In this document: positions 15,327-24,084 of the stretch, piece by piece
Layout of the letters: each line of letters starts with the position of its first letter
Numbering within the stretch: the first letter of the stretch is position 1
Assembly (NCBI RefSeq): GCF_017310015.1
Contig: NZ_CP022297.1
Coordinates: forward strand, 930,001 to 994,000
Reading direction: 5' to 3'
Length of the DNA: 64,000 bases
From: Marinobacterium iners
Lineage (GTDB): Bacteria; Pseudomonadota; Gammaproteobacteria; Pseudomonadales; Balneatricaceae
Notes under the pieces: model-generated
Seen by the model: only the letters and a program-made list of their open reading frames with translations
Told to the model about the DNA's origin: nothing
Database searches by the model: none
Made by a program: the position numbers and the translations under genes

Positions 15327-16262
15327 ATGAAGAAATTGAAAGTCGCCATCATCGGTTCCGGCAATATCGGTACCGACCTGATGATCAAGATCATGCGCAA
15401 CAGCCGGTACCTGGAAATGGGCGCCATGGTTGGCATCGACCCTGCCTCTGATGGCTTGGCCCGTGCCGCTCGCATGGGGGTGGCCACCACACACGAGGGC
15501 GTTGAGGGGCTGGTTCAGATGCCGGTGTTTGCCGATATCGACTTTGTGTTTGATGCCACGTCTGCCGGTGCGCATGTGAAAAATGATGCTTTTCTAAGGC
15601 AGTACAAGTCAGATATCCGTTTGATCGACCTGACTCCGGCGGCAATTGGCCCGTATTGTGTCCCGGTGGTGAATCTGGAGCAGAATCTGGATGCCAAGAA
15701 CGTCAACATGGTGACCTGTGGTGGCCAGGCGACCATTCCTATGGTGGCCGCGGTATCCCGTGTAGCCAAGGTGCACTACGCCGAAATCATTGCCTCGATC
15801 TCCAGCAAGTCGGCCGGGCCCGGTACCCGTGCCAACATCGATGAATTTACCGAAACCACATCGGAAGCGATCAGTGCGGTGGGTGGTGCGGCCAAGGGCA
15901 AGGCCATTATTGTTTTGAATCCGGCTGAGCCACCGCTGATTATGCGCGATACGGTATACGTCCTGTCTGAAGCAGCGGATCAGGCACAGGTGGAAGCATC
16001 CATCGAAGAGATGGCCGCGGCCGTTCAGGCCTATGTGCCGGGCTACCGGCTCAAGCAGAAGGTCCAGTTTGATCTTATTCCTGAGGACCAACCGCTCAAT
16101 ATTCCGGGTGTGGGGCGTTATTCGGGACTGAAAACCTCAGTTTTCCTTGAGGTTGAGGGCGCGGCTCATTATCTGCCTGCCTATGCCGGCAACCTCGACA
16201 TCATGACTTCAGCAGCCATGGCCACCGCCGAGCGGATGGCTGTTTCCATGCAAGCGCAGTAA
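15327..16262 (+). CDS. mhpF: Acetaldehyde dehydrogenase (acylating)
   Basis: This 311-aa NAD-dependent enzyme turns the acetaldehyde released by MhpE into acetyl-CoA. It has the N-terminal Rossmann loop GSGNIGTDLMIKI, the active-site Cys context NMVTCGGQATIPMVAAV and the C-terminal ATAERMA. The ATG at 15327 has GGGAG upstream, and the TTG four codons earlier is less likely. MhpF normally forms a channelling complex with MhpE, which is encoded 13 bp downstream. Confidence 0.96.
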   Translation: MKKLKVAIIGSGNIGTDLMIKIMRNSRYLEMGAMVGIDPASDGLARAARMGVATTHEGVEGLVQMPVFADIDFVFDATSAGAHVKNDAFLRQYKSDIRLIDLTPAAIGPYCVPVVNLEQNLDAKNVNMVTCGGQATIPMVAAVSRVAKVHYAEIIASISSKSAGPGTRANIDEFTETTSEAISAVGGAAKGKAIIVLNPAEPPLIMRDTVYVLSEAADQAQVEASIEEMAAAVQAYVPGYRLKQKVQFDLIPEDQPLNIPGVGRYSGLKTSVFLEVEGAAHYLPAYAGNLDIMTSAAMATAERMAVSMQAQ

Positions 16263-16275
16263 CAGGAGCGGAAAC

Positions 16276-17298
16276 ATGTCATTCAATCCAGGCAAGAAAC
16301 TCTATATCTCCGACGTGACCCTGCGTGACGGCAGCCACGCAATTCGACACCAGTACTCGCTCGATAACGTTCGCGACATTGCTCGTGCGCTGGACAAGGC
16401 GAAAGTAGACAGTATTGAAGTGGCTCATGGCGATGGCCTGCAGGGTTCCAGCTTCAACTACGGCTTCGGCGCCCATACCGATCTGGAATGGATCGAGGCG
16501 GTGGCGGATGTGGTCGAGCATGCTCAGGTCGCTACGCTGCTGCTGCCCGGGATCGGTACCATTCATGATTTGAAAGCGGCCTACAATGCCGGAGCCAGGG
16601 TGGTGCGTGTTGCTACGCATTGTACCGAAGCGGATGTATCGAAGCAGCACATCGAGTGCGCGCGTGAACTGGGCATGGATACCGTTGGCTTCCTGATGAT
16701 GAGTCACATGACCACGCCTCAGGGCCTGGCGCAGCAGGCGAAACTGATGGAAGGCTACGGCGCCACCTGTATCTATGTGGTGGACTCCGGTGGCGCCATG
16801 GGTATGCAGGATATCCGTGATCGCTTCCGTGCTGTCAAAGATGTACTGGACCCGGCAACGACTACCGGCATTCATGCTCACCACAACCTGTCACTGGGCG
16901 TTGCCAACTCCATCGTTGCGGTGGAAGAGGGTTGTGATCGTATCGACGCATCGCTTGCCGGAATGGGAGCCGGGGCCGGTAATGCGCCGCTGGAAGTGTT
17001 CATCGCTGCTGCCGAGCGGATGGGCTGGGAGCACGGTACCGATCTTTATACCTTGATGGATGCTGCCGATGAGTTGGTACGGCCGCTGCAGGATCGTCCG
17101 GTACGTGTCGACCGTGAAACGCTGGCGCTGGGGTATGCGGGCGTTTACTCCAGCTTCCTGCGTCACTCCGAAGTAGCGGCGCAAAAATATGGTCTCAAGA
17201 CAGTCGATATTCTGGTGGAGCTGGGCAAGCGCCGGATGGTCGGTGGTCAGGAGGACATGATCGTGGATGTGGCGCTGGATCTACTTAATCAGCGCTGA
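16276..17298 (+). CDS. mhpE: 4-hydroxy-2-oxovalerate aldolase
   Basis: This 340-aa HMG-CoA-lyase-like aldolase splits 4-hydroxy-2-oxovalerate into pyruvate and acetaldehyde. The metal/substrate motif TLRDGSHAIRHQYSLD is at residues ~15-30, and GIHAHHNLSLGVANSI holds the two metal-binding histidines. Its C-terminus DMIVDVALDL matches the family. It is preceded by CAGGAG and is the partner of MhpF. A TRAP receptor gene follows 46 bp later, apparently in the same operon. Confidence 0.96.
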   Translation: MSFNPGKKLYISDVTLRDGSHAIRHQYSLDNVRDIARALDKAKVDSIEVAHGDGLQGSSFNYGFGAHTDLEWIEAVADVVEHAQVATLLLPGIGTIHDLKAAYNAGARVVRVATHCTEADVSKQHIECARELGMDTVGFLMMSHMTTPQGLAQQAKLMEGYGATCIYVVDSGGAMGMQDIRDRFRAVKDVLDPATTTGIHAHHNLSLGVANSIVAVEEGCDRIDASLAGMGAGAGNAPLEVFIAAAERMGWEHGTDLYTLMDAADELVRPLQDRPVRVDRETLALGYAGVYSSFLRHSEVAAQKYGLKTVDILVELGKRRMVGGQEDMIVDVALDLLNQR

Positions 17299-17344
17299 AA
17301 CAACAGACAACACTCTGATAAACATAACTAAAACAGGTATAGCA

Positions 17345-18379
17345 ATGAAAAAACTGAAGACTACCGTGGCCTTGGTTGCCACGCTGGGTGCCCTCTACAG
17401 CACTTCTGCCATGAGCCAGACCGTCATGCGTTTTGCCAGCTGGATGCCGCCGACGCACCCGGTGAACGAAGTTGTTCTGCCAACCTGGAAAAAGTGGATC
17501 GAAGACGCTACCGATAACCGGGTGACACTGGCGGTGGAGTACAACATGGGTCACCCGAAAACCATGTTCAACCTTGTGGAAGACGGTGTTGCCGATGCGA
17601 GCTGGGGTTACCATGGTTATGTGCCGGGCCGTTTCCGTCTGACTCAGATTGTTGAACAGCCGCTATTGGGTGTGTCTGCCGAAGCGGCTTCGGTGGCGCA
17701 CTGGCGCGTTCACAACAAGTATTTCCAGGGTGCGCCGGAGTTTGACGGTCTTGAACTGGTGGCGTTGGTCACGCATGGCCCGGGTCAGGTACACAGTACT
17801 TTCCCGGTCAACAGCATGAGTGACCTGCAGAACAAGAAGATCCGCATCGGCGGCGGGGTACAGGCCGTGATCGGTGAGCGTGCCGGTCTGGTGCCGGTGG
17901 CCGGTCCTGCGCCCAAGGTTTACGAAATGCTGCAGCAGGGAGTCATCGATGGGGTGTTCTTGCCGGTGTGTGATGTCAAAAATCTGCGTCTGGACGAAGT
18001 GATCACTCACTCTACCCAGTTGCCGGGTGGCATGTACCTGGGCAGTTTCTCCTTCTTCATCAACCCGGACTTCCTCGCCGATCTGGACCCGAAAGACCGC
18101 GAAGCGATCATGAGCGTGTCCGGTGAGCAGCTGTCGGCGCTGGGTGGTCGTGCTCAGGATGAGTCCGATGTGGCTGGTCTTGAGGCTGCCAAGGCTGCAG
18201 GCGTTAATATCAACGTCGTCGCTGAAGGAGCTCCTCTGGCGCAGGAATACGCACAGTTGGCAGAAGGCATCGACGATGCCTGGATCGAGAGCGTGGCGGA
18301 TCTGAAAGTGGATGCCCGTGCAGCGCTGGACGAGCTGCGTGCAGTAGCCCGTGCCTATCAGGCTGAACTGGACAAGTAA
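17345..18379 (+). CDS. Orphan TRAP substrate-binding protein (DctP family) in the mhp operon
   Basis: This 344-aa receptor has a signal peptide (MKKLKTTVALVATLGALYST, cleavage near AMS-Q), the motif YHGYVPGRFRL, and the ligand-Arg segment NKKIRIGGGVQ. I start it at 17345 (AACAGGTATAGCAATG); the longer open frame upstream overlaps mhpE. No dctQ or dctM follows: a terminator comes 20 bp later. It may work with the membrane subunits at 1.8-6.9 kb, which use receptors of the same subfamily. From its operon I infer a phenylpropanoid ligand. Confidence 0.92.
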   Translation: MKKLKTTVALVATLGALYSTSAMSQTVMRFASWMPPTHPVNEVVLPTWKKWIEDATDNRVTLAVEYNMGHPKTMFNLVEDGVADASWGYHGYVPGRFRLTQIVEQPLLGVSAEAASVAHWRVHNKYFQGAPEFDGLELVALVTHGPGQVHSTFPVNSMSDLQNKKIRIGGGVQAVIGERAGLVPVAGPAPKVYEMLQQGVIDGVFLPVCDVKNLRLDEVITHSTQLPGGMYLGSFSFFINPDFLADLDPKDREAIMSVSGEQLSALGGRAQDESDVAGLEAAKAAGVNINVVAEGAPLAQEYAQLAEGIDDAWIESVADLKVDARAALDELRAVARAYQAELDK

Positions 18380-18399
18380 GCAATTACTTACACGGTACC

Positions 18400-18427
18400 A
18401 AAGCCGGCCTTGTGGCCGGCTTTTTGC
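18400..18427 (+). terminator. Rho-independent terminator of the mhpDFE-dctP operon
   Basis: AAAGCCGGCC (18400-18409) pairs with GGCCGGCTTT (18414-18423) around a 4-nt loop and is followed by T residues. It lies 20 bp after the stop codon. Confidence 0.85.
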
Positions 18428-18518
18428 GTAAGTGGACGGCACTCAATACCGTAATTTGGGTTACATTCGACCCGGCTCTTAATATACTCGGGAAAACCCA
18501 ACCATGAGAGAGTGAGCC

Positions 18519-18917
18519 GTGTTTACACAAATCGCAACGCCAGCCTTCTACGATACAGATGGTCTTGGTCATATCAACAATACCCGCGTGCCCCAATGGT
18601 TCGAGGGTGCGCGCAATGAATTGTTTCGTATTTTTACACCCGATCTGGATATGAAAAAGTGGCAGCTCATCATGGCGCGGATTGAGGTCGACTATGTGGG
18701 TGAGCTGTTTTACGGTCGCGATGTCGAAATTCGGACCTACGTCTGCAAGATCGGCAACAGCTCTTTCACCGTGTATCAGGAAGCCTGGCAGGATGACAAG
18801 GTTGGCGCCAAGGGCAAGTCATTTATGGTACGTTACGACTTCGCCAACGGGCGAGCACAATCGCTGACTGATGAACAGAAAGCGATGCTGCAGGTGCATT
18901 TCAAAGAGGTTGACTGA
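18519..18917 (+). CDS. Acyl-CoA thioesterase, 4HBT/YbgC-like hotdog fold
   Basis: This 132-aa single-domain hotdog protein has the 4-hydroxybenzoyl-CoA thioesterase pattern: YDTDGLGHINNTRVPQWFEG puts the catalytic Asp and the HINN stretch near residues 10-20. It probably hydrolyses a small or aromatic acyl-CoA in the cytoplasm. The start is a GTG after GAGAGAGTG. It stands between a terminator and the perM-like gene 36 bp downstream, so it may be co-transcribed with that gene. The substrate is unknown. Confidence 0.8.
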   Translation: MFTQIATPAFYDTDGLGHINNTRVPQWFEGARNELFRIFTPDLDMKKWQLIMARIEVDYVGELFYGRDVEIRTYVCKIGNSSFTVYQEAWQDDKVGAKGKSFMVRYDFANGRAQSLTDEQKAMLQVHFKEVD

Positions 18918-18953
18918 GTCAACAGGCAGCTATCCACTTAACAGGGAGTGATC

Positions 18954-19982
18954 ATGTCCTCATCGGATCCGTTTACCGTTTCTCAGGGCTTCAAGTGGCT
19001 GCTGGGTATTGCCGCCTTGATGGTTATACTGGGCGCATTGAAACAGGCTGAGGCCATTGTCATTCCCGTCTTGTTGGCGTTCTTTGTTGCCATCATATGT
19101 ACACCGCCACTGGCCTGGATGACCTCTCACCGAGTGCCCCCCTGGTTGGCGATTGTGCTGTTGGTGGTCGGGCTTGTAGTGTTTGGCTCTGTGCTGGTGT
19201 TGTTTGTGGGATCAGCCATCGATACCTTTACTTTGCGGTTGCCTACCTATCAGACGCGCCTACAGGAAGAAGCGGTCAAATTGGTGCCCTATTTTGAACG
19301 GCTGGGACTGCCCGTAACCCGTGACCAGATGCTGAATCACTTCAACCCGGCATCCTTGATGCGGTTGGCAGGCAATGCTCTGACCAATCTTGGGAGCCTG
19401 CTGACCAATCTGCTGCTGATCGTGTTTATCGTGATTTTCCTGCTGCTGGAAGCAACACTGCTGACAGACAAGTTGCACAAGGCGTTGCCCAGTGCTGAAA
19501 AGTCGCTGGATCAGGCCGGCAACTTCGTGCGTCAGGTGAATACCTATCTGGTGATCAAGACGACCATCAGTATTGCAACTGGCCTGCTGATCAGTTTGTG
19601 GTTATGGATTCTGGGTGTGGACTTCGCCCCGCTGTGGGGGCTCATCGCTGCCTTGATGAACTTCATACCGAATGTGGGTTCCATCCTGGCCGCCATTCCG
19701 GCTGTACTGCTGGCTATCGTGCAGCTGGGCGTACCCGATGCCGCCCTGGTTGCTGCAGGTTACATCGCCGTGAATGTGCTTATGGGGAATATTCTGGAGC
19801 CACGCTTTATGGGTAGTGGGCTTGGATTGTCACCGCTGGTGGTGTTTCTTTCCTTGATGATCTGGGGCTGGATGTTTGGTCCGGCAGGAATGTTTCTGTC
19901 AATACCGCTGACGATGATCGCCAAGATAGCACTGGAGCAGAACCCTTCGACTCGCTGGATCGCCATCATGTTGGGTAACTGA
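18954..19982 (+). CDS. AI-2E/PerM-family membrane protein
   Basis: This 342-aa protein has about 7-8 hydrophobic segments and the family's C-terminal block (LWGLIAALMNFIPNVGSILAAIPAVLLA, then NILEPRFMGSGLGLSPLVVFLSLMIWGWMFG). Members are described as putative permeases or AI-2 exporters, and some as antiporters. No clear function can be assigned here. The ATG at 18954 follows AGGGAG; a GTG two codons earlier is less likely. Confidence 0.85.
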   Translation: MSSSDPFTVSQGFKWLLGIAALMVILGALKQAEAIVIPVLLAFFVAIICTPPLAWMTSHRVPPWLAIVLLVVGLVVFGSVLVLFVGSAIDTFTLRLPTYQTRLQEEAVKLVPYFERLGLPVTRDQMLNHFNPASLMRLAGNALTNLGSLLTNLLLIVFIVIFLLLEATLLTDKLHKALPSAEKSLDQAGNFVRQVNTYLVIKTTISIATGLLISLWLWILGVDFAPLWGLIAALMNFIPNVGSILAAIPAVLLAIVQLGVPDAALVAAGYIAVNVLMGNILEPRFMGSGLGLSPLVVFLSLMIWGWMFGPAGMFLSIPLTMIAKIALEQNPSTRWIAIMLGN

Positions 19983-20047
19983 AAACACTGTCGTTATCAT
20001 GATTCTGAGCTAATCTTCTACTGCTGACAGACAGGTGGCGGTGGATC

Positions 20048-22927
20048 ATGGAAAGGAAACAGAGCTGCGGATTGCGCTTGCGATGGGTTATCAGCTTTAC
20101 CATCATGCTGAGCATGTTGGCATTGAGTGCGATTCTCGTGATCAACGCCTATATGGGGCAGCGGGATGTGCTGCTGGAAGCCAGTCGCAGCTCCGCCCAG
20201 CAGTTTGCCAGCAAGCTTGATTCCGAGACCCTGCGGCTGATTCAGCCACTGCAAAGTACGCTTCGACTACTGGTGCATGACCCTTTGACCACTGCCGAGC
20301 AGCTGGAGCAGCGCCTGCAGCGGCTACCGGTTTTGGTTGAAGCACTGCGCGCCAATCCTGTGATCAGTGCTGTGTATATTGGTTATCCTGACCATAGCTT
20401 CTGGTTGGTACGGTCGTTGCGACAGTCTGCGTTTCGTCGTTCTGTATCCGCGCCTGAGGGGGCGGCATATCTGGTACAGAGTGTTGAAGCAGCCACGACT
20501 GACAGGCCCCAGAGAGCCCGTTGGCTGTTTGTGACTGATCAGCTTGAGGTGATCAGTCAAAATGACAGACCGGATTATATTTTTGATCCTCATACTCGCC
20601 CCTGGTATCAGTCGGCGCTGAATGCACAAGCCCCAATCCTGACCGCCCCCTATTTGTTCTACACCACGCGAGAAACCGGAGTGACTCTGGCTTTTAAGGG
20701 GGCATCGGGTGCGGTAGTCGGTATAGATGCCTCAGTTCAGGATATATCGTCGGAGCTGGCACGCATGAGGCCTGAACAAGGCTATGAGCTGGTCGTAGTT
20801 GACCGGCTCGGACGTACGTTGGCATACCCTGAAGTTGAAAAAATGATTGTACGTCAGGCGGGCGGTATTCGCCTGGCAACACTGGATGAGCTTCAGGTGC
20901 CCGCACTTGACCAGTTGATGAGTCAATCAAGTAAGCCCGGCGAGTTGATCGGCTACACGGCGGAGGGGCGCGAGTGGTACGGCGTGCGCGTTCCCATGCT
21001 GGCGCTGGCCGATGAATCGCTGGAGCTGTTGATGGCGGTGCCTGCTGAGCAGTTGTTGGCCAATGCTCACAGGCATGGGCAGCGGATGCTGCTTTGGTCA
21101 CTGGCGTTTACTCTGTTGTTGCTGCTGATCGGCTACTGGCTGGCACACTGGGTAGTGAAGCCGCTGGATCAGCTGTCCGAAAAGGTGCTTGCGCTGACGC
21201 AATTCGACTTCAGCGGGTCGGTACAGGTGCGCTCCCGGATCAAGGAGGTGCGTGACCTCAGTGGTATTATCCAGCGGCTGGTGACGGTTGTGCAGCATTT
21301 CCAGTCGATCAGCAAGACATTGGCCCGTGAGCGTCGTCTGGAGCTAATGCTGCCGGACGTTGCGGGGGATCTGAAGGCCAGCATGGAGGCGGACAGCTGT
21401 GCCATCTATCTGTACGACTACGACCGGCACGCACTGGTACTGTCTACTGTTCATCAGCCGCGGAGTATAACTCATTGTTTTCCCGAGATTATCGCTGTCG
21501 ACGAGCCGCGAACGTCGTACCAGGTGGCAGCCGTCAGAGATGCCTTGGCCGAAGCTGACGGCGTTATGGTGACGCCGCTTAAGGGGCGCTACAAATATCC
21601 GGCCGGTGTGATGGTGCTTCGAATGAATGGCGACGCCCGTGTGGATGGTGACTCTGTCTCTGGCTTCCTGGAAGAGCTGGCTGGCTCTGCAGCCACGGCC
21701 ATCGAAACTCGGCAGCTGCTTGAGGCGCAGGAGAAGTTGCTCGATGCGATCATTCGGTTGCTGGCGGATGCGATAGATGCCAAGTCACCCTATACCAGCG
21801 CTCACTGCGAGCGAGTTCCCATTCTGGCCGAAATGCTGGTGGATGCCGCCTGCAAAAGTGAGAGTGGGCGCTTCAATGCGTTTCGCATGGATGAGCAGGA
21901 GCGGTATGAATTTCGCTTGGCGGCCTGGCTGCATGACTGTGGCAAGATCACCACACCTGAATATGTGATGGATAAGTCCACCAAGCTTGAAACCCTTTAC
22001 AACCGAATTCATGAAATCCGAACTCGGTTTGAAGTATTGTGGCGCGATGTGGAGATTGCCTATCTCAAGGGGGTTATTGAGAGTGGAGCGGAACCCCAGC
22101 TGCGTGAGCGTCGTGACCGGCAGCGCCGTCAGTTGCAGCAGGAGTTTGAAATCGTGGCTCGCTCCAATGTGGGCAGCGAGAAGCTGCCTGATGACGATAT
22201 CGCCAGGTTGCATAAAATTGCATCTCGCAGCTGGGCGCGTCATTTTGATCGTCGGCTGGGTTTGTCACAGGCTGAACTGGATCGACTGCCGAATGATGAT
22301 GAGCGCCTGCCTGCCCGTGAAATGCTGCTGGCTGATCGAGTTGAGCATATTATTCCCTGGGGCGATCGCAGGCCCCCGGTAGAGGCCAGCAACCCGGATA
22401 ACATCTGGGGCTTTGACATGCCCTTGCCGGAATATGAGGCCAATCAGGGTGAGCTGTACAACCTGACGCAGGTCTATGGGACCTTGACGGCGGAGGAGCG
22501 TTTCAGCATCAACAACCACATCGTGCAAACCATCCGCATGCTGAGCATGCTGCCACTGCCTCCGTCACTGCGCCGTATTCCGGATATTGCCGGTAATCAT
22601 CATGAAAGAATGGATGGTGATGGTTACCCGCGGAGGCTGGATGCTGAGTCACTCACAGTACCGGAGCGTATCATGGCGCTGGCAGATGTTTTCGAAGCGC
22701 TGACCGCTGCCGATCGCCCCTATAAAACGGCCAAAACGCTGTCGGAATCATTGCGGATATTGGCCTTCATGTCTCGTGACGGGCATCTGGACCCAGAGGT
22801 GTTTTGTCTCTTTCTTGAATCGGGGGTTTACCTTGAGTATGCCCGTCGCTTTCTCAAACCAGAACAGATCGACAAAGTCGATCTGCGACAGTTGATATTG
22901 CTATCGCGGTCCGCCAAACACGGCTGA
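20048..22927 (+). CDS. Cache-HAMP-HD-GYP sensor, probable cyclic-di-GMP phosphodiesterase
   Basis: This 959-aa membrane receptor has TM1 (~17-38), a periplasmic Cache-like sensor (~40-340, with DYIFDPHTRPWYQSALNAQAP), TM2 (~348-368), HAMP (~365-420), a GAF-like region (~430-565) and a C-terminal HD-GYP hydrolase. The hydrolase has HD at 629-630 (HDCGK) and HHERMDGDGYP starting at 851. The two motifs are about 220 residues apart instead of the usual ~65-70. A charged insertion of about 150 residues therefore sits inside the catalytic domain. The key HD, HHE and GYP residues are kept, so activity is plausible. The signal sensed is unknown. Confidence 0.9.
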   Translation: MERKQSCGLRLRWVISFTIMLSMLALSAILVINAYMGQRDVLLEASRSSAQQFASKLDSETLRLIQPLQSTLRLLVHDPLTTAEQLEQRLQRLPVLVEALRANPVISAVYIGYPDHSFWLVRSLRQSAFRRSVSAPEGAAYLVQSVEAATTDRPQRARWLFVTDQLEVISQNDRPDYIFDPHTRPWYQSALNAQAPILTAPYLFYTTRETGVTLAFKGASGAVVGIDASVQDISSELARMRPEQGYELVVVDRLGRTLAYPEVEKMIVRQAGGIRLATLDELQVPALDQLMSQSSKPGELIGYTAEGREWYGVRVPMLALADESLELLMAVPAEQLLANAHRHGQRMLLWSLAFTLLLLLIGYWLAHWVVKPLDQLSEKVLALTQFDFSGSVQVRSRIKEVRDLSGIIQRLVTVVQHFQSISKTLARERRLELMLPDVAGDLKASMEADSCAIYLYDYDRHALVLSTVHQPRSITHCFPEIIAVDEPRTSYQVAAVRDALAEADGVMVTPLKGRYKYPAGVMVLRMNGDARVDGDSVSGFLEELAGSAATAIETRQLLEAQEKLLDAIIRLLADAIDAKSPYTSAHCERVPILAEMLVDAACKSESGRFNAFRMDEQERYEFRLAAWLHDCGKITTPEYVMDKSTKLETLYNRIHEIRTRFEVLWRDVEIAYLKGVIESGAEPQLRERRDRQRRQLQQEFEIVARSNVGSEKLPDDDIARLHKIASRSWARHFDRRLGLSQAELDRLPNDDERLPAREMLLADRVEHIIPWGDRRPPVEASNPDNIWGFDMPLPEYEANQGELYNLTQVYGTLTAEERFSINNHIVQTIRMLSMLPLPPSLRRIPDIAGNHHERMDGDGYPRRLDAESLTVPERIMALADVFEALTAADRPYKTAKTLSESLRILAFMSRDGHLDPEVFCLFLESGVYLEYARRFLKPEQIDKVDLRQLILLSRSAKHG

Positions 22928-22930
22928 TGG

Positions 22931-23410
22931 TTAATCCGAGAGAGTTTTAAGGTTGTCATACAGCTTTGCCAACAGCACGTTTGTGCGGTGTATCTGAGCT
23001 GAGCTGAGCCCCTTGAAACTCTTGCGGAACAGTTGACTGACAGAGCTGCGAATCAGCTCCAGGCTATCCAGTCCCTTGTCGGTCAGTGACACCAGAGTCA
23101 CCCGGCCATCCTCACTGGACGTGATCAGGTTGACCAGTCCTTCATCCCGCATGCGATATACAATTTTGGTGGTGGTTGGCAGCTTGGCCACCGCATGGCT
23201 GGCAATCTCGGAGATGCTCAGTTCCGAGTGCTCCTTGAGAATCATAATGATGCGCCAGCGCGGGACATCCATATCCACCCGTTTCAGCAACCGCTCCATC
23301 TCCTGGCTGTAAAGCGCATTGAGCTGTGCAATCCAGTAGAAAGGAAATTCACGACGCTTGAAATCGTCACTCAGTGGGTCGTACATGTCGGCTTTACGGT
23401 TACTGCTCAT
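22931..23410 (-). CDS. iacR: MarR-family repressor, probable IacR
   Basis: This 159-aa winged-helix regulator (core ~30-140) has WRIIMILKEHSELSISEIASHA, the recognition region LPTTTKIVYRMRDEGLVNLI and the wing SEDGRVTLVSLTDKG. It is divergent from the auxin-degradation operon, and IacR of the known iac clusters is a MarR protein that represses iac genes until indole-3-acetate is present. The function is assigned from this position and family. An AT-rich 460-bp region upstream holds candidate operators. Confidence 0.82.
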   Translation of the reverse strand: MSSNRKADMYDPLSDDFKRREFPFYWIAQLNALYSQEMERLLKRVDMDVPRWRIIMILKEHSELSISEIASHAVAKLPTTTKIVYRMRDEGLVNLITSSEDGRVTLVSLTDKGLDSLELIRSSVSQLFRKSFKGLSSAQIHRTNVLLAKLYDNLKTLSD

Positions 23411-24084
23411 TGGACAGCGATGTCTCCGGCTACATCCGACCGGCAGGGGGTCGGTTGAAAGTTGATCTGGAAAGTATATAGGGATTATAAATTGAGTGAA
23501 AACCTTTGGTGCGCAGTGTTTGTTTTTGCTCTCTTTTAGAGCGGGTTAGAGCGGTCGGATCATGTGGGATCTTGAAAATTCATTTATGGTAATAACTCAT
23601 ATTACTTGTTTTTTGACGGTGGTTTGAATCAACTTTAACAGATTTTAACGCTATTTTTAGCGTTTTTTGTTTTATTTTTCATGGTTATTTAAAAAGTGGC
23701 CCGACTATTGCTTGTTGTTTTTCAGGTGCTGCGGTCTGACCGTGGTCATGAATTTAATGCGGGATAATTAGTTGACGATTCAAGTGATAAGTGAAATTCT
23801 TTATGCAGCTCTTAAGCAACATTCGACCAGTCGGATTTGCCACACAATAACAACTAGACCCAACTAGAGAGCCGCTATGAACATACTGATCACCTGCTGT
23901 GAGCGGAGTGCCCTCGAAGGGCCTCGCGCCGTCAACACAACCTGTCCGGGCCACATACCCGGCGGTTCCTCCTGCAGCCCGAATGCAACCATGCAGCCGG
24001 GTTTACCAATGATGTACCAGGCGCCGAATGCGGTTTACCGGTACGTGTATCTGCAATAAAGACAACAACTAGGGAGCCTAGCGA
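23411..24084 (+). promoter_or_regulatory. iacR-iacA control region
   Basis: This 674-bp AT-rich region separates iacR and iacA. It contains an inverted repeat GTAATA-5 bp-TATTAC (23589-23605), a candidate MarR-type operator. It also has a hairpin AACGCTA-4 nt-TAGCGTT followed by T residues (23647-23668), which would act as a terminator or attenuator on the plus strand. A weak promoter candidate is TTGACG (23772-23777) with AATTCT 17 bp later. A doubtful 60-codon frame follows. The leader AACAACTAG...GAGCC before iacA is echoed before that small frame. Confidence 0.45.
23877..24059 (+). CDS. Doubtful 60-codon leader ORF before iacA
   Basis: It begins MNILITCCERSALEGPRAVN and has GAGAG 6 nt upstream of its ATG, within a leader that resembles the iacA leader. 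It is rich in Cys, Pro and Met and resembles no protein I know. It could be a true small gene, a translated leader peptide or chance. Its position on the iacA transcript is the only support. Confidence 0.25.
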   Translation: MNILITCCERSALEGPRAVNTTCPGHIPGGSSCSPNATMQPGLPMMYQAPNAVYRYVYLQ

